In this document: one piece after another, positions 14,426 through 22,722 of the stretch
How positions within the stretch are numbered: the stretch's first letter is position 1
How the letters are laid out: each line of letters starts with the position of its first letter
Assembly: GCF_900114235.1 (NCBI RefSeq)
Contig: NZ_FOSJ01000023.1
Coordinates: 1 to 37,507 of the forward strand
Length of the DNA stretch: 37,507 nt
From: Marinilactibacillus piezotolerans
GTDB taxonomy: Bacteria; Bacillota; Bacilli; Lactobacillales; Carnobacteriaceae_A
Direction: 5' to 3'
Made by a program: the position numbers and the translations under genes
Notes under the pieces: generated by a model
The model's input: only the letters and a program-made list of their open reading frames with translations
Told to the model about the DNA's origin: nothing
The model's database searches: none

Positions 14426-15088
14426 TCATCCACCTAAAGTAACATCTGTTTTCTGATACCACTCTAATGCACCAAAAAGATGCTGATCTTTGTAATCAGG
14501 CCAGAATTCATCAATAACATAGATATCAGAATAAATAGACTGGATTGGTAAAAAACCGCTTAATCGACGACGTCCGCCCCATCTTAAGACCATATCCATA
14601 CGAGAAATATCTTTAGATGCAATGTGATTAATTAAGTTTCCAGATTCAATAGTTTTCTCACTGTTCAGAGCATAATTCAAATCCCAGTTCCAACCATAGT
14701 TCACCAAGAAATTAACTTTCATTTTTCCTTCACCAAACCTGGTACGTTTCATTGCATATGGTAGAAGTTCTTTAGGAAATACTTTTGAATCTGTATTACC
14801 AATCACCATAAGATCCGCATCACGTTTTTTTAATTCATTTACAGAATCTACACATGCTTTCTGAAATGCTTTTGTTTGCAGAGAAGGACGTTTCACATTG
14901 TCCATTGTAAATCCATAAAATGTCATCTCTTCTACTCCAAGCTTTAGACATGCCTCATATAAATCCAACCCCGGATCAATTCCATGATTGTATCCATCTT
15001 TTTTCGGTAATCCTTGACCGACTGCCCAGCGGCGATTACCGTCTGGAATAACTCCAATATGTTTCGGCATGCGTTTAAATTTATCCAT
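14426..15088 (-). CDS. UppS-like cis-prenyltransferase family protein
   Basis: 220 residues. HIGVIPDGNRRWA holds the family's catalytic aspartate (Asp16) and the diphosphate-binding arginines. The C-terminal RWGGRRRLSGFLPIQ plus SIYSDIYVIDEFWPDY replaces the usual RTSGE..S.FLLWQ form, so it is a divergent member. Housekeeping UppS is about 250 residues and normally sits with cdsA; here the neighbours are a guanylate-kinase-like gene and a small membrane protein. It could make a short cis-isoprenoid or act on another allylic substrate (inference). A weak AAGGAG is 13 bases before ATG 15088. Confidence 0.75.
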   Translation of the reverse strand: MDKFKRMPKHIGVIPDGNRRWAVGQGLPKKDGYNHGIDPGLDLYEACLKLGVEEMTFYGFTMDNVKRPSLQTKAFQKACVDSVNELKKRDADLMVIGNTDSKVFPKELLPYAMKRTRFGEGKMKVNFLVNYGWNWDLNYALNSEKTIESGNLINHIASKDISRMDMVLRWGGRRRLSGFLPIQSIYSDIYVIDEFWPDYKDQHLFGALEWYQKTDVTLGG

Positions 15089-15326
15089 TCTCTTTGCAAG
15101 TCTCCTTATACCGTATTTCCTGATTATTGTATATTCATTTTTTATTTATTCTTGTACTCTATAATACCGTTTTTCTACCCCTCTCTTCAACTCACATGAC
15201 CTTTTTTTATTTTTTAGTTATATTATTATATTAAAAGACGTTAAAAGTCTGTATATTTTCATAGTATAGTGATAAAATGTAAGTAAGAAAACGGTATCGT
15301 ATCGGATATCAGCAGGGAGGCTATCT

Positions 15327-15578
15327 ATGTTTAAGAGGAAAAAACGAGAAAGAAAATTTTATTTCTACTCAAGCTTGATTTCAATTGCTCTGCCGATTTT
15401 TCTGCTGATTTTAGAATATTTTATTTATGAAGATTCTACTAATTTGGATTCCGGATTCCGAGCGTTTTTCATTACTTTTATGTGGATCCTGTTAGTTTTA
15501 GCAATCTTTCGTACACTCTATAATTATAAAAAATTGAAAGAAATTTCTAACAAACAAAACAATAATAAACAAAACTAA
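15327..15578 (+). CDS. Small two-helix membrane protein, paralogue A
   Basis: 83 residues: a very basic N-terminus (MFKRKKRERK), a helix at about 14-33, a short acidic loop (EDSTNLDSGF), a second helix at about 44-64, and a Lys/Asn-rich tail. GGGAGG is 7-8 bases before ATG 15327. It is followed by a second gene of the same layout (MFK...RN/K, S/T-rich loop, Y-x-K-L-x-K tail), so the two look like tandem duplicates. No named family recognised; function unknown. Confidence 0.75.
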   Translation: MFKRKKRERKFYFYSSLISIALPIFLLILEYFIYEDSTNLDSGFRAFFITFMWILLVLAIFRTLYNYKKLKEISNKQNNNKQN

Positions 15579-15657
15579 AGATTTACATTAGAAAAGGTTG
15601 ATTTTAGATATAGTATATACTTTTCATTGGTTATTCAAAGTAGTAAGGAGGTTCAAT

Positions 15658-15906
15658 ATGTTTAAGAACGAGCGAAACAAGCGATTATTTCATATTTTCA
15701 GCAATCTATTCATTGCATGTGTCTGGACATGGATTCTATATGTTCAGTCTCAAATCGAATATTCAACTACACTTGAAACTGATTTTCAGAAAGCATATAT
15801 GTTCGTACTTGTTATTTTTATTATCGCAACTATTATTCGTATGGGTTATCACTTCCATAAACTCAGAAAATACACTACTGCCAAAAAGCTCTCAAAATCA
15901 CATTGA
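15658..15906 (+). CDS. Small two-helix membrane protein, paralogue B
   Basis: 82 residues from MFKNERNKRLFH; helices at about 12-30 and 46-65, with the loop EYSTTLETDFQKAY aligning with EDSTNLDSGFRAF of paralogue A, and a HKLRKYT tail aligning with YKKLKEI. A longer frame opens at 15598, but AAGGAGG lies 6-7 bases before ATG 15658. It lies 79 bases after paralogue A and is closed by a terminator. Probably one operon. Role unknown. Confidence 0.75.
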   Translation: MFKNERNKRLFHIFSNLFIACVWTWILYVQSQIEYSTTLETDFQKAYMFVLVIFIIATIIRMGYHFHKLRKYTTAKKLSKSH

Positions 15907-15908
15907 GC

Positions 15909-15949
15909 AAAACCGCCCTCTTACTAGATTTTATGTAGCGGGCGGTTTT
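15909..15949 (+). terminator. Terminator after the paralogue pair
   Basis: AACCGCCC (15911-15918) pairs with GGGCGGTT (15940-15947), followed by a short T run; the loop is 21 bases. Also likely used by the convergent GNAT gene. Confidence 0.7.
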
Positions 15950-15977
15950 ATCTAGAACTTCATCTTCAGTTAGTAAG

Positions 15978-16397
15978 TTACCCACTGTATTCTTTTTCTA
16001 GAGTCTCTGAATCAACCTGTTTTTTAATACAAGTAAATCCTTGAGCTAAATAAAAGTTTATTGCTTGCACGTTTTTTACATATACTGAAAGTTCTAAACT
16101 CTCATAATCTTTTTTTACAGCTGTTAATAACTCTTTACCAATTCCATTTTTCCTGAAACGTTTATCGACAAAAATTCCTGCTATATAGCAATCTACCATA
16201 CCTAAAAATGCGCATATCCTTCCATCCTGTTTATATAAATAAATTGTGGCATCATTTAACGACTCTTTCACAGATTCATAATACTCCTTCCAATAAGATT
16301 CCTTGATGAAATGATGTATTTCAATATTCACTTCCATCCATATCTTAGAAATTGTCTCTAGCTCATTCACTGTCAATTCTTGTTTTTTATCGATCAT
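15978..16397 (-). CDS. GNAT family N-acetyltransferase
   Basis: 139 residues. The acetyl-CoA pyrophosphate loop is RFRKNGIGKELL (R-x-x-G-x-G/A), preceded by a strand AGIFVDK, and followed by LELSVYVKNVQAINFYLAQGF, the usual fourth motif. The layout resembles the YjaB-like small GNATs. Substrate is unknown: amine or protein N-acetylation is the family reaction. GAAGGGAAA is 7-8 bases before ATG 16397. It stands alone next to an ASCH-domain gene on the same strand. Confidence 0.85.
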   Translation of the reverse strand: MIDKKQELTVNELETISKIWMEVNIEIHHFIKESYWKEYYESVKESLNDATIYLYKQDGRICAFLGMVDCYIAGIFVDKRFRKNGIGKELLTAVKKDYESLELSVYVKNVQAINFYLAQGFTCIKKQVDSETLEKEYSG

Positions 16398-16481
16398 TTT
16401 CTATTTCCCTTCTTTTAGCCTATTCTATGATAAAAATAAGCATTCATTAAAAACCCCTTTCTTCACTCTCTTTATTTTTCT

Positions 16482-16937
16482 CTAAGTAAAAACAACTTTG
16501 AATTCTTCATAAATGATACGGTGGTCTTCACTGAACTCGATACCTAATTCTTTTTTATAATATTTAGGAAAAAAGTCTAGATGCGCCTGTCTCCAATATG
16601 CTAAAGATAGATCCCCTTCACCTTCTTTTCTTGCATGTTCTTCTGTAATTTTATTAAATGGTATTGTTTCAACATTTATATTTTCAATCACACAAATAGG
16701 GGTTTCTTCACTATCTAATACAATAGAAAATTGTCCTGTGTAAGGCTTGACTTCATCTTCTGCGTACAGATCATATCCGCTTGAAGTGCCTGTTTTTTTC
16801 CCTTGTAGTACAAGTTTTCCTAACTCATCAGCCATTTCTGCAGTATCACCAAAAGAAAAACTTTCTACATCGGTTTCAAGACTTCTATTTGTTGCTTTTA
16901 AAAATGTATTTTTATATTGCTCAATCTTTTTATTCAT
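16482..16937 (-). CDS. ASCH-domain protein
   Basis: 151 residues. FGDTAEMADELGKLVLQGKKTGTSS, and the late EEHARKEGEGDLSLAYWRQAHLDFF, are the characteristic segments of the longer ASCH proteins. The fold is related to PUA and is thought to bind RNA or modified nucleosides; some members are reported as ribonucleases or N4-acetylcytidine amidohydrolases. Substrate here cannot be read. AGGAAGG lies 9-10 bases before ATG 16937. Single gene. Confidence 0.85.
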   Translation of the reverse strand: MNKKIEQYKNTFLKATNRSLETDVESFSFGDTAEMADELGKLVLQGKKTGTSSGYDLYAEDEVKPYTGQFSIVLDSEETPICVIENINVETIPFNKITEEHARKEGEGDLSLAYWRQAHLDFFPKYYKKELGIEFSEDHRIIYEEFKVVFT

Positions 16938-16989
16938 TATTTAGCCCTTCCTGAAACTTTATGTCTTGCATTTTAACATAATTCTATTT

Positions 16990-17036
16990 AAAAAGAGTCT
17001 AACCTCCTCAAAATTATGGAAAGTTAGACTCTTTTG
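16990..17036. terminator. Bidirectional-looking terminator
   Basis: AAAAGAGTCTAAC (16991-17003) pairs with GTTAGACTCTTTT (17023-17035), 13 bp. It ends the persulfide operon on the minus strand. Confidence 0.8.
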
Positions 17037-17057
17037 GAATTTATTTTCTAAAAATAT

Positions 17058-17318
17058 TTAACGGCTTTTCATCAATAATTTGATTGCCTGCTGGATTTTT
17101 TCTTCTTCAGTGTCTTGACCATTTTGGTTGTTCTGCACGCATTCAACAAGGTTTTCAGCAACGATCAATCCGATGGCTTTATCTAAACTCGACCTTACAG
17201 CTGAAAGCTGGGTAACGATAGCAGCACAATCTTTTTCAGCTGCAATCATATTTAATACACCTTCCAATTGACCTTTAGAACGTTTTAATCGATTGACAAT
17301 TTTCGCATTGTATTCCAT
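17058..17318 (-). CDS. cstR: CstR-type persulfide-sensing repressor (CsoR family)
   Basis: 86 residues, all-helical CsoR family. Cys31 (EKDC) and Cys60 (LVEC) fall at the positions of the two persulfide-sensing cysteines of Staphylococcus CstR. The copper ligand histidine of true CsoR is replaced by Asn56 (ENLVEC), so copper sensing is unlikely. It probably represses this operon until reactive sulfur cross-links the cysteines. The ATG at 17318 overlaps the stop of the preceding rhodanese gene (TAATG), so it is the coupled last gene. An operator of the right kind lies at the operon promoter. Confidence 0.9.
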   Translation of the reverse strand: MEYNAKIVNRLKRSKGQLEGVLNMIAAEKDCAAIVTQLSAVRSSLDKAIGLIVAENLVECVQNNQNGQDTEEEKIQQAIKLLMKSR

Positions 17319-17614
17319 TAAACGGTTTCCCCTCTCCAAGCAGAGATGCCGCCAAGGACATTGGTTACGTTATACCCTTCTTTAGATAGGAAATCGCAAG
17401 CAGATGCCGAACGACCGCCTGAATGGCACATAACATAATAAGATTCCTTATTGTCTAGCTTATCTTTAAGTTCAGCTAATTCACTTAATGGGAAATGTTG
17501 AGCACCATTCAAGTGCCCAGCATCCCATTCGTCCTGTTCTCTTACATCGATTAACTTAATGTCTTTGTTAGCCCATTTTTTTTCAAACTCATTCATTGAT
17601 ATTGAATTATACAT
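17318..17614 (-). CDS. Single-domain rhodanese
   Basis: 98 residues. LIDVREQDEWDAGHLNGAQHFPL is the rhodanese CH2A-type motif and VMCHSGGRSAS is the active-site loop with the sulfur-carrying cysteine. Transfers sulfane sulfur between persulfides and acceptors. Its ATG overlaps the stop of the CoA-disulfide reductase gene (TAATG) and its own stop overlaps cstR in the same way. It is one of two free rhodaneses, alongside the rhodanese domain of the fusion protein. Confidence 0.9.
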   Translation of the reverse strand: MYNSISMNEFEKKWANKDIKLIDVREQDEWDAGHLNGAQHFPLSELAELKDKLDNKESYYVMCHSGGRSASACDFLSKEGYNVTNVLGGISAWRGETV

Positions 17615-19266
17615 TATTTGATTATCCTCTCTGGTCTGATCGTCGAATAAAGTGCAAATGCTCCATCTAAATTTTTGACTTTATATCCGTTTTGTTTAAG
17701 CAATCTCTCTGCAATATAACTGCGTAGACCACTATGACAACTTACAATCACCGGTTGATCTTTTGGAATTTCTGATATACGTTCTCTAAGTGAATCAAGT
17801 GGTATATTTAATGCATTTGGTAATTGGCCGTTTGCAATGAGTTCAGATTCATTTCTTACATCCAGTAAAATATGCCCATCAGACTGTTTTTCTTCAAGCT
17901 CGTGCCATTGAATAGATTCACTAACTCCTTCAATTATGTTTAAAGCTGCATACCCGGCCATGTTTACTGGATCCTTAGCAGAACCAAAAGGCGGTGCATA
18001 GGTGAACTCTAATTCAGGTAAATCCTGAATGGTCAGACCTGCTTTGATTGCTGTCGCTAAGATATCGATGCGCTTATCTATTCCATCTGTTCCGACTGCT
18101 TGAGCACCATAAATTTTACCAGAAGCTGGATTAAATAATAACTTCAATAGGACGGTTCCAGCATTGGGATAATATCCGGCATGACTTTTCCCTTGAACAT
18201 GAATAACATCGTATTGTTCCCCAGAACTTTTCAGCTGCATTTCGTTCAGTCCTGTTGATGCTGCAACTTGATCAAATACACGTACAATTGCTGTTCCAAT
18301 GCTTCCTTTATTAAAACGGTCAAGGCCACTAATTATATCTGCTACCTGTCTTCCTTGACGATTTGCTGGAGAAGCCAGTGCAATCATTGTATCTTGGTTA
18401 TTGATTTGCTGTTTAACTACGATAGCATCTCCCACAGCATATATATCCTTCTGACTGGTTTCATAATGATCATCAACCACTATTCCTCCGCGGAAACCAG
18501 TTTCGATATCAGCGGTCAAAGCTACATCAGTATTGGGTTTAACCCCTACTGATAACAATGTAAGATCACTTTCAAGCTTCTCACCATTTTCAAGCACAAC
18601 GACCTTCCCGCTTTCTTCAAAAGCAGAAGCAGCTAGCTCTGTATAGATCTCTACACCTTTATCGTGTAATTCTTTAGCGATATAAGCAGCCATTTCCTCA
18701 TCTAATGGCGGCAACACATGTGGGGCTTTTTCAACTATTGTAACATTTAATCCTCGTTGTACTAGACTCTCTGCCATTTCTAATCCAATAAATCCTGCAC
18801 CAATAACTACTGCTTTTTCAGGTTTATGATTATCAATATATGTGGATATTGCATCAACATCTGGAACAGATCTCAATGTGAAAATATTCTCCGCTTCTTT
18901 TATACCCTCAATTGGTGGAATAAGTGGTTTTGCTCCTGGCGATAGAATCAATTTATCATATACCAAAGTATATTCTTCTTTATTATTTTTAACCGTAACT
19001 TCTTTAGTTTGAGCATTAATTGCAATAGCTTCGCTTTCAGGCCGGACATCCAAATTAAATCTTGCCTGCAGACTTTCAGGGGTCTGAACCAGTAACTTAC
19101 TGCGTTCTTCAATCTCACCTGCTACATAATAAGGCAATCCACAGTTTGCAAAAGAAACATAGGGACCTTTTTCTAAAATAATGATTTCTGCATCTTCATT
19201 TAATCTTCTTAGTCGAGTAGCGGCGGACATTCCCCCGGCAACTCCTCCAATGATTAAAATTCTCAT
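17614..19266 (-). CDS. CoA-disulfide/persulfide reductase fused to rhodanese (CoADR-RHD)
   Basis: 550 residues from ATG 19266. FAD fold ILIIGGVAGGMSAATRLRR (N-terminal) and NADH fold AVVIGAGFIGLEMAE (about residue 155). The active cysteine is Cys42 in SFANCGLPYY. A C-terminal rhodanese domain has LLDVRNESEL and the loop SCHSGLRS with Cys near 510. The family reduces CoA disulfide and CoA persulfide with NAD(P)H. A longer frame starts at 19299, but ATG 19266 shares its A with the TAA of the upstream rhodanese (TAATG) and has AGGAGG inside that gene's end. Confidence 0.95.
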   Translation of the reverse strand: MRILIIGGVAGGMSAATRLRRLNEDAEIIILEKGPYVSFANCGLPYYVAGEIEERSKLLVQTPESLQARFNLDVRPESEAIAINAQTKEVTVKNNKEEYTLVYDKLILSPGAKPLIPPIEGIKEAENIFTLRSVPDVDAISTYIDNHKPEKAVVIGAGFIGLEMAESLVQRGLNVTIVEKAPHVLPPLDEEMAAYIAKELHDKGVEIYTELAASAFEESGKVVVLENGEKLESDLTLLSVGVKPNTDVALTADIETGFRGGIVVDDHYETSQKDIYAVGDAIVVKQQINNQDTMIALASPANRQGRQVADIISGLDRFNKGSIGTAIVRVFDQVAASTGLNEMQLKSSGEQYDVIHVQGKSHAGYYPNAGTVLLKLLFNPASGKIYGAQAVGTDGIDKRIDILATAIKAGLTIQDLPELEFTYAPPFGSAKDPVNMAGYAALNIIEGVSESIQWHELEEKQSDGHILLDVRNESELIANGQLPNALNIPLDSLRERISEIPKDQPVIVSCHSGLRSYIAERLLKQNGYKVKNLDGAFALYSTIRPERIIK

Positions 19267-19571
19267 TATAATTTTCCTCCTCTTGTAGAACCTGACCAAG
19301 CCATCATTCCACCACGGACATTTACAACATCAGCATCTTTTTTTAATAACATTTTTGTTGCTTTTTTACTACGCATACCTGATTGACAGACTACATAAGT
19401 CTTTCCTTTAGGAGTGAAACTCTCTACTTTTCTTAATGGTACATTTTTTGCTCCTGGAATATGCCCACCACGAAATTCGTGTGGTTCTCTTACATCAATA
19501 ATCTGAGGTTTATCCATTAATTTTCTTTCTAACTCTTTCGTAGAAATTGCCGGTATTTTTTTAAATAACAT
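19266..19571 (-). CDS. Rhodanese-like sulfurtransferase
   Basis: 101 residues. IIDVREPHEFRGGHIPGAKNVPL then VVCQSGMRSKKA, with Cys about residue 63 as sulfur carrier; unlike the other copies the loop is CQSGMRS. The N-terminus is not a clear signal peptide, so it is cytosolic. GGAGCAG is 5 bases before ATG 19571. Its last bases overlap the CoADR start. Part of the persulfide operon. Confidence 0.88.
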   Translation of the reverse strand: MLFKKIPAISTKELERKLMDKPQIIDVREPHEFRGGHIPGAKNVPLRKVESFTPKGKTYVVCQSGMRSKKATKMLLKKDADVVNVRGGMMAWSGSTRGGKL

Positions 19572-19632
19572 ATCACTGCTCCTATTCTTTTATTTATTTT
19601 TATTCCTATCATTTTTATATAACTACACTTTT

Positions 19633-19971
19633 TTATGCGATTTCGTAATTATTTACTATACGTTCAAATTTATCATGCAAATCATCCATTACTACAAAGC
19701 GTGCTTCGCGAAACATTTCTTTCCCTTCTATAAACAACAGTAATGCCGGCACTGTAAAAACCGTATATTCTCCTGCTACCTCTGGGACATCATCTGCACT
19801 CACCTGCATAGGTTTTATCTCCGGAAATTCCTCTAACATTTCTTGGACTTTTGGCTTTACTGCATGACACACACTGCATCCTTCTCTTGATATATATAAA
19901 AATGATACAGGATTCGCTGAAACAAAATTTCTGATTTCCTCAATCGAATTCGCTATAGGGAAATTAATCAT
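19633..19971 (-). CDS. Thioredoxin-like protein, first gene of the persulfide operon
   Basis: 112 residues. The redox motif is GCSVC (Cys32, Cys35) after the strand VSFLYISRE, and the cis-proline region is FTVPALLLF. It may reduce persulfides or protein disulfides made by the rhodaneses (inference). An upstream in-frame start exists at 19995, but ATG 19971 follows AGAAGGAAA by 5-6 bases. It is 62 bases before the next gene with no terminator. Transcribed from the promoter at 20057-20085. Confidence 0.88.
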   Translation of the reverse strand: MINFPIANSIEEIRNFVSANPVSFLYISREGCSVCHAVKPKVQEMLEEFPEIKPMQVSADDVPEVAGEYTVFTVPALLLFIEGKEMFREARFVVMDDLHDKFERIVNNYEIA

Positions 19972-20056
19972 CTTTTTCCTTCTTTCTTTTATCAAATTCC
20001 TTATTCTAAAATTTTCTATACGTTATACAATTCACTAATATCTCATCAATAACCCT

Positions 20057-20085
20057 AATATACCCCCTAGGGTATAAAATGTAAA
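20057..20085 (-). promoter_or_regulatory. Promoter of the persulfide operon
   Basis: On the minus strand TTTACA (20080-20085), 17 bases, TATATT (20057-20062). The spacer holds most of the CstR-type operator. Confidence 0.8.
20059..20076. promoter_or_regulatory. CstR/CsoR-type operator
   Basis: TATACCC (20059-20065), CCTA, GGGTATA (20070-20076): an inverted repeat of the G/C-tract type recognised by CsoR-family repressors. It overlaps the -10 and spacer of the operon promoter, so a bound repressor would block RNA polymerase. Confidence 0.8.
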
Positions 20086-20138
20086 GAGTTTTTCTTAAAT
20101 TAACTTTAAATTTGTTTATTATCTGCTGAATTGTTATA

Positions 20139-20187
20139 AAAAAACTGAGTGATATATGTATTTACACCTACATTTCACTCAGTTTTA
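20139..20187. terminator. Terminator of the D-serine ammonia-lyase gene
   Basis: AAAACTGAGTGA (20141-20152) pairs with TCACTCAGTTTT (20175-20186), 12 bp. It is 42 bases past the dsdA stop. Confidence 0.8.
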
Positions 20188-20228
20188 ATTCTATTTTTTT
20201 ATAATTATTTATAAAAATCTTTTCACTA

Positions 20229-21593
20229 TTAAAATTTAGCCAGTTGCTCGCTCACTGCTTTTCCTTCTTCAAGGAAAACTTCTCTGTTATCATCTGGCAC
20301 CATGGATCCTCCAGTAGCCCAAGCGATATGTGTTGCTTGATGTAGTTTATTTTCTAAGTTATTCTTTTTCAAGTAGTTTTGGCCTTCTTTGCTTACTAAT
20401 AATTTGTGCGGACCTGCTAGTCCAGCCACAGCGGCTGGTTCCAGAAACACAGATTCCTTATCATACAGATTCCAAAGGAGCCGTCTGAATGTTTCATCTT
20501 TAAGGCTATAGCCAGCACTGAAATAATTGTGCATTAATTTAGCTACTAACCCAGATGTCCTAGGTACAGCTAACCCATCTGCTACAGTAATTCCGCCTAG
20601 TCCAATTTCTTCTACCGAAATCTCATCATAAAGTTTTGACTCTAAACCAAGTAACATACTAGGCATTTTAGTTGGCTCTGCAAAAATACAGTGAACATTA
20701 TCCCCAAAAGCTTGTTTCAGCCCAAATGTAATGCCGCTGGGAGATCCGCCTATACCACAAGGTAAATAAACAAACAGCGGATGATTTTCATCGACGATAA
20801 TACCTTTATCTTCGAGCTGTTTCTTCATACGGTATCCTCCCACTGTATATCCTAAAAACAATTCTTCAGAGTGCTCATCGTCTACAAAATAACTGTTAGG
20901 ATTGGCATTAGATTCTACACGTCCCTGCTCTACAGCTTTTGAAAAATTCGTCTCATGTTCAATCACTCTAACACCCTTAGAACGCAAATAATCTTTTTTC
21001 CATTGTTTCGCTTCAACCGACATGTGAACAGTAACATTAAATCCAAGCTTGCTGCCCATTCTTCCAACACTTATACCTAAGTTCCCTGTTGTTCCAACTG
21101 CTATATGACGTTTTGCAAAAAAATCTCTGAATTCTTTGCTTGAAAAAACCGAATAATCTTCCTCAATACTTTTGAGCAATCCTTGTTCTAACGCAATCGT
21201 TTCTGCATGTTTCAGAACTTCATAGATCGCACCTCTTGCTTTGATCGTTCCAGAAATCGGAAGCATATCATCTCTTTTCAGCCAGAGATTTCCTTCCACA
21301 TTTTTATCATTGATTTCATTCAACCATTTTTTCATCGCTGTAATCTCTATTATTTCGGACTCAATGATACCATTTGATTCTTCTGTTTCAGGAAAAGCGA
21401 TTTTAATGTACGGAGCAAATCTTTGTAAACGCTCCTCTGCATCTTCGATATCTTTTATTGAATATTTTGTATATCTGTTAGCTTCTTCAGCTGGTGAATA
21501 AGATGGGTTATCCCAAAAGACTTCTAAACCAGAAGCAATCTCTTTGATTAGCTGACTTTGCTCTGTAAACTTCCCTACATGATGGTCTAACAT
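20229..21593 (-). CDS. dsdA: D-serine ammonia-lyase
   Basis: Deaminates D-serine to pyruvate and ammonia, with PLP, in the cytosol; also detoxifies D-serine. 454 residues, close to the family norm. The PLP lysine is Lys118 in SGTIKARG, the same number as in E. coli DsdA. The phosphate loop is the glycine run PCGIGGSPSGI; TTGNLGISVG holds the substrate-binding Ser/Thr pocket. A TTG six codons earlier lies inside the ribosome site, so ATG 21593 after AAAGGA is used. It is divergent from a Ser/Thr-type exporter, suggesting hydroxy-amino-acid handling. Confidence 0.95.
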   Translation of the reverse strand: MLDHHVGKFTEQSQLIKEIASGLEVFWDNPSYSPAEEANRYTKYSIKDIEDAEERLQRFAPYIKIAFPETEESNGIIESEIIEITAMKKWLNEINDKNVEGNLWLKRDDMLPISGTIKARGAIYEVLKHAETIALEQGLLKSIEEDYSVFSSKEFRDFFAKRHIAVGTTGNLGISVGRMGSKLGFNVTVHMSVEAKQWKKDYLRSKGVRVIEHETNFSKAVEQGRVESNANPNSYFVDDEHSEELFLGYTVGGYRMKKQLEDKGIIVDENHPLFVYLPCGIGGSPSGITFGLKQAFGDNVHCIFAEPTKMPSMLLGLESKLYDEISVEEIGLGGITVADGLAVPRTSGLVAKLMHNYFSAGYSLKDETFRRLLWNLYDKESVFLEPAAVAGLAGPHKLLVSKEGQNYLKKNNLENKLHQATHIAWATGGSMVPDDNREVFLEEGKAVSEQLAKF

Positions 21594-21687
21594 AATAATC
21601 AATCCTTTCAAATTCTTGTTTTCTTCTTTTACAGATCATAAAAATTTAAATAGTTTTGTTCGAAACACTCATCTTTACATCTTGTTT

Positions 21688-21696
21688 ATTGTAGCA
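21688..21696 (-). promoter_or_regulatory. Extended -10 element for dsdA
   Basis: Minus strand reads TGC-TACAAT, an extended -10. The matching -35 region is weak. Confidence 0.4.
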
Positions 21697-21786
21697 TAAT
21701 TTTGTTTCCACAAAAGAGACAATTCATTTTCATACTAAAAGACCTTCACTTAATTATATTATTATGTGAATTCCTTGTTTTACTTT

Positions 21787-21830
21787 AAAAATCAAAGTGA
21801 AAATCACAATCAATTCTCACTTTGATTTTT
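21787..21830. repeat. Perfect 14-bp inverted repeat between divergent genes
   Basis: AAAAATCAAAGTGA (21787-21800) and TCACTTTGATTTTT (21817-21830) with a 16-base loop. It looks like a terminator but lies upstream of both dsdA and the exporter genes. It may insulate the two promoters, or act as an attenuator if the exporter transcript starts before it. Confidence 0.7.
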
Positions 21831-21916
21831 AATCTTCTTTCTACTTGTTCTCTATCGATTTTTCTTGTCAAAATCGTTATACTGGGCATATTGAGAATTT
21901 GAGAGGGAGGAAAGCG

Positions 21917-22675
21917 TTGGAATCTTATCCAGCAGCTGACATATTAGATGTTTGCGTAGAAGCCGGACGAGTTATGCTTGAAAATGGAGCAGAAACTTAT
22001 CGTGTAGAAGATACATTATATCGTATTGCTAAAAGTTATGATCTAGTTTATATAAACGTCTTTGTTGTCCCCACCGCATTGATTTTAACGGTCCAAGGTA
22101 GAGACAAACAGGATCATACTGAATTACTGCGAATGACAGATAGACAAACAAACCTTGAAAAAGTTGCTAAAGTAAATGACCTTTCTAGACAATTATCCCA
22201 ACAGATTCTTTCACCTGATGAAGTAAAAGATAAATTAAAAGAAATAAAATATACGCCCCGGAATTTCAAGCAGTGGCAGAGAAACTTAGCCATTGCCTGT
22301 GCTTGCGGGTGTTTCCCTTTACTGTTCGGAGGAACCTATGAAGATATGTTACCTTCATTTATTGCTGGCGGTCTAGGTCATATGCTTTTTGATTTCGTAA
22401 ACCGCTGGACGAATGTCAGTTTTTTTGCTGAAATGCTTGCTGCTTTTTTTATTGGCTTATGTGCTGTTCTATTTATTTCCTTAGGATTAGGAAATAATGT
22501 TGATACAATTATTATTGGAAGCGTGATGTGCCTAGTTCCCGGGATGGCAATCACCAATAGCTTCAGAGATTTAATGGCCGGACACCTTTTAGCAGGTGTA
22601 GCAGTCGTTGCAAAAGCCCTACTGACGGCCGGTGCAATAGGAATTGGCATTGCTATGGTATTAACATTTTTATAA
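21917..22675 (+). CDS. ThrE-type threonine/serine exporter subunit (DUF1212, YjjP-like)
   Basis: 252 residues from TTG 21917. A soluble N-terminal part with ENGAETYRVEDTL (typical of this family) is followed by about five hydrophobic helices from residue 125 (LAIACACGCFPLLFGG...). It corresponds to the N-terminal half of ThrE, the other half being the next gene. A longer frame opens at 21845, but AGGGAGG lies 6-8 bases before the TTG and the family starts there. Predicted proton-motive-force-driven export of L-Thr or L-Ser; the substrate is inferred. A possible promoter is TTGTCA at 21865-21870 with CATATT at 21887. Confidence 0.85.
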   Translation: MESYPAADILDVCVEAGRVMLENGAETYRVEDTLYRIAKSYDLVYINVFVVPTALILTVQGRDKQDHTELLRMTDRQTNLEKVAKVNDLSRQLSQQILSPDEVKDKLKEIKYTPRNFKQWQRNLAIACACGCFPLLFGGTYEDMLPSFIAGGLGHMLFDFVNRWTNVSFFAEMLAAFFIGLCAVLFISLGLGNNVDTIIIGSVMCLVPGMAITNSFRDLMAGHLLAGVAVVAKALLTAGAIGIGIAMVLTFL

Positions 22676-22722
22676 GATACTGCAGAATACTCTAAAAACT
22701 TTATCACAGGGAGGAACTTACC

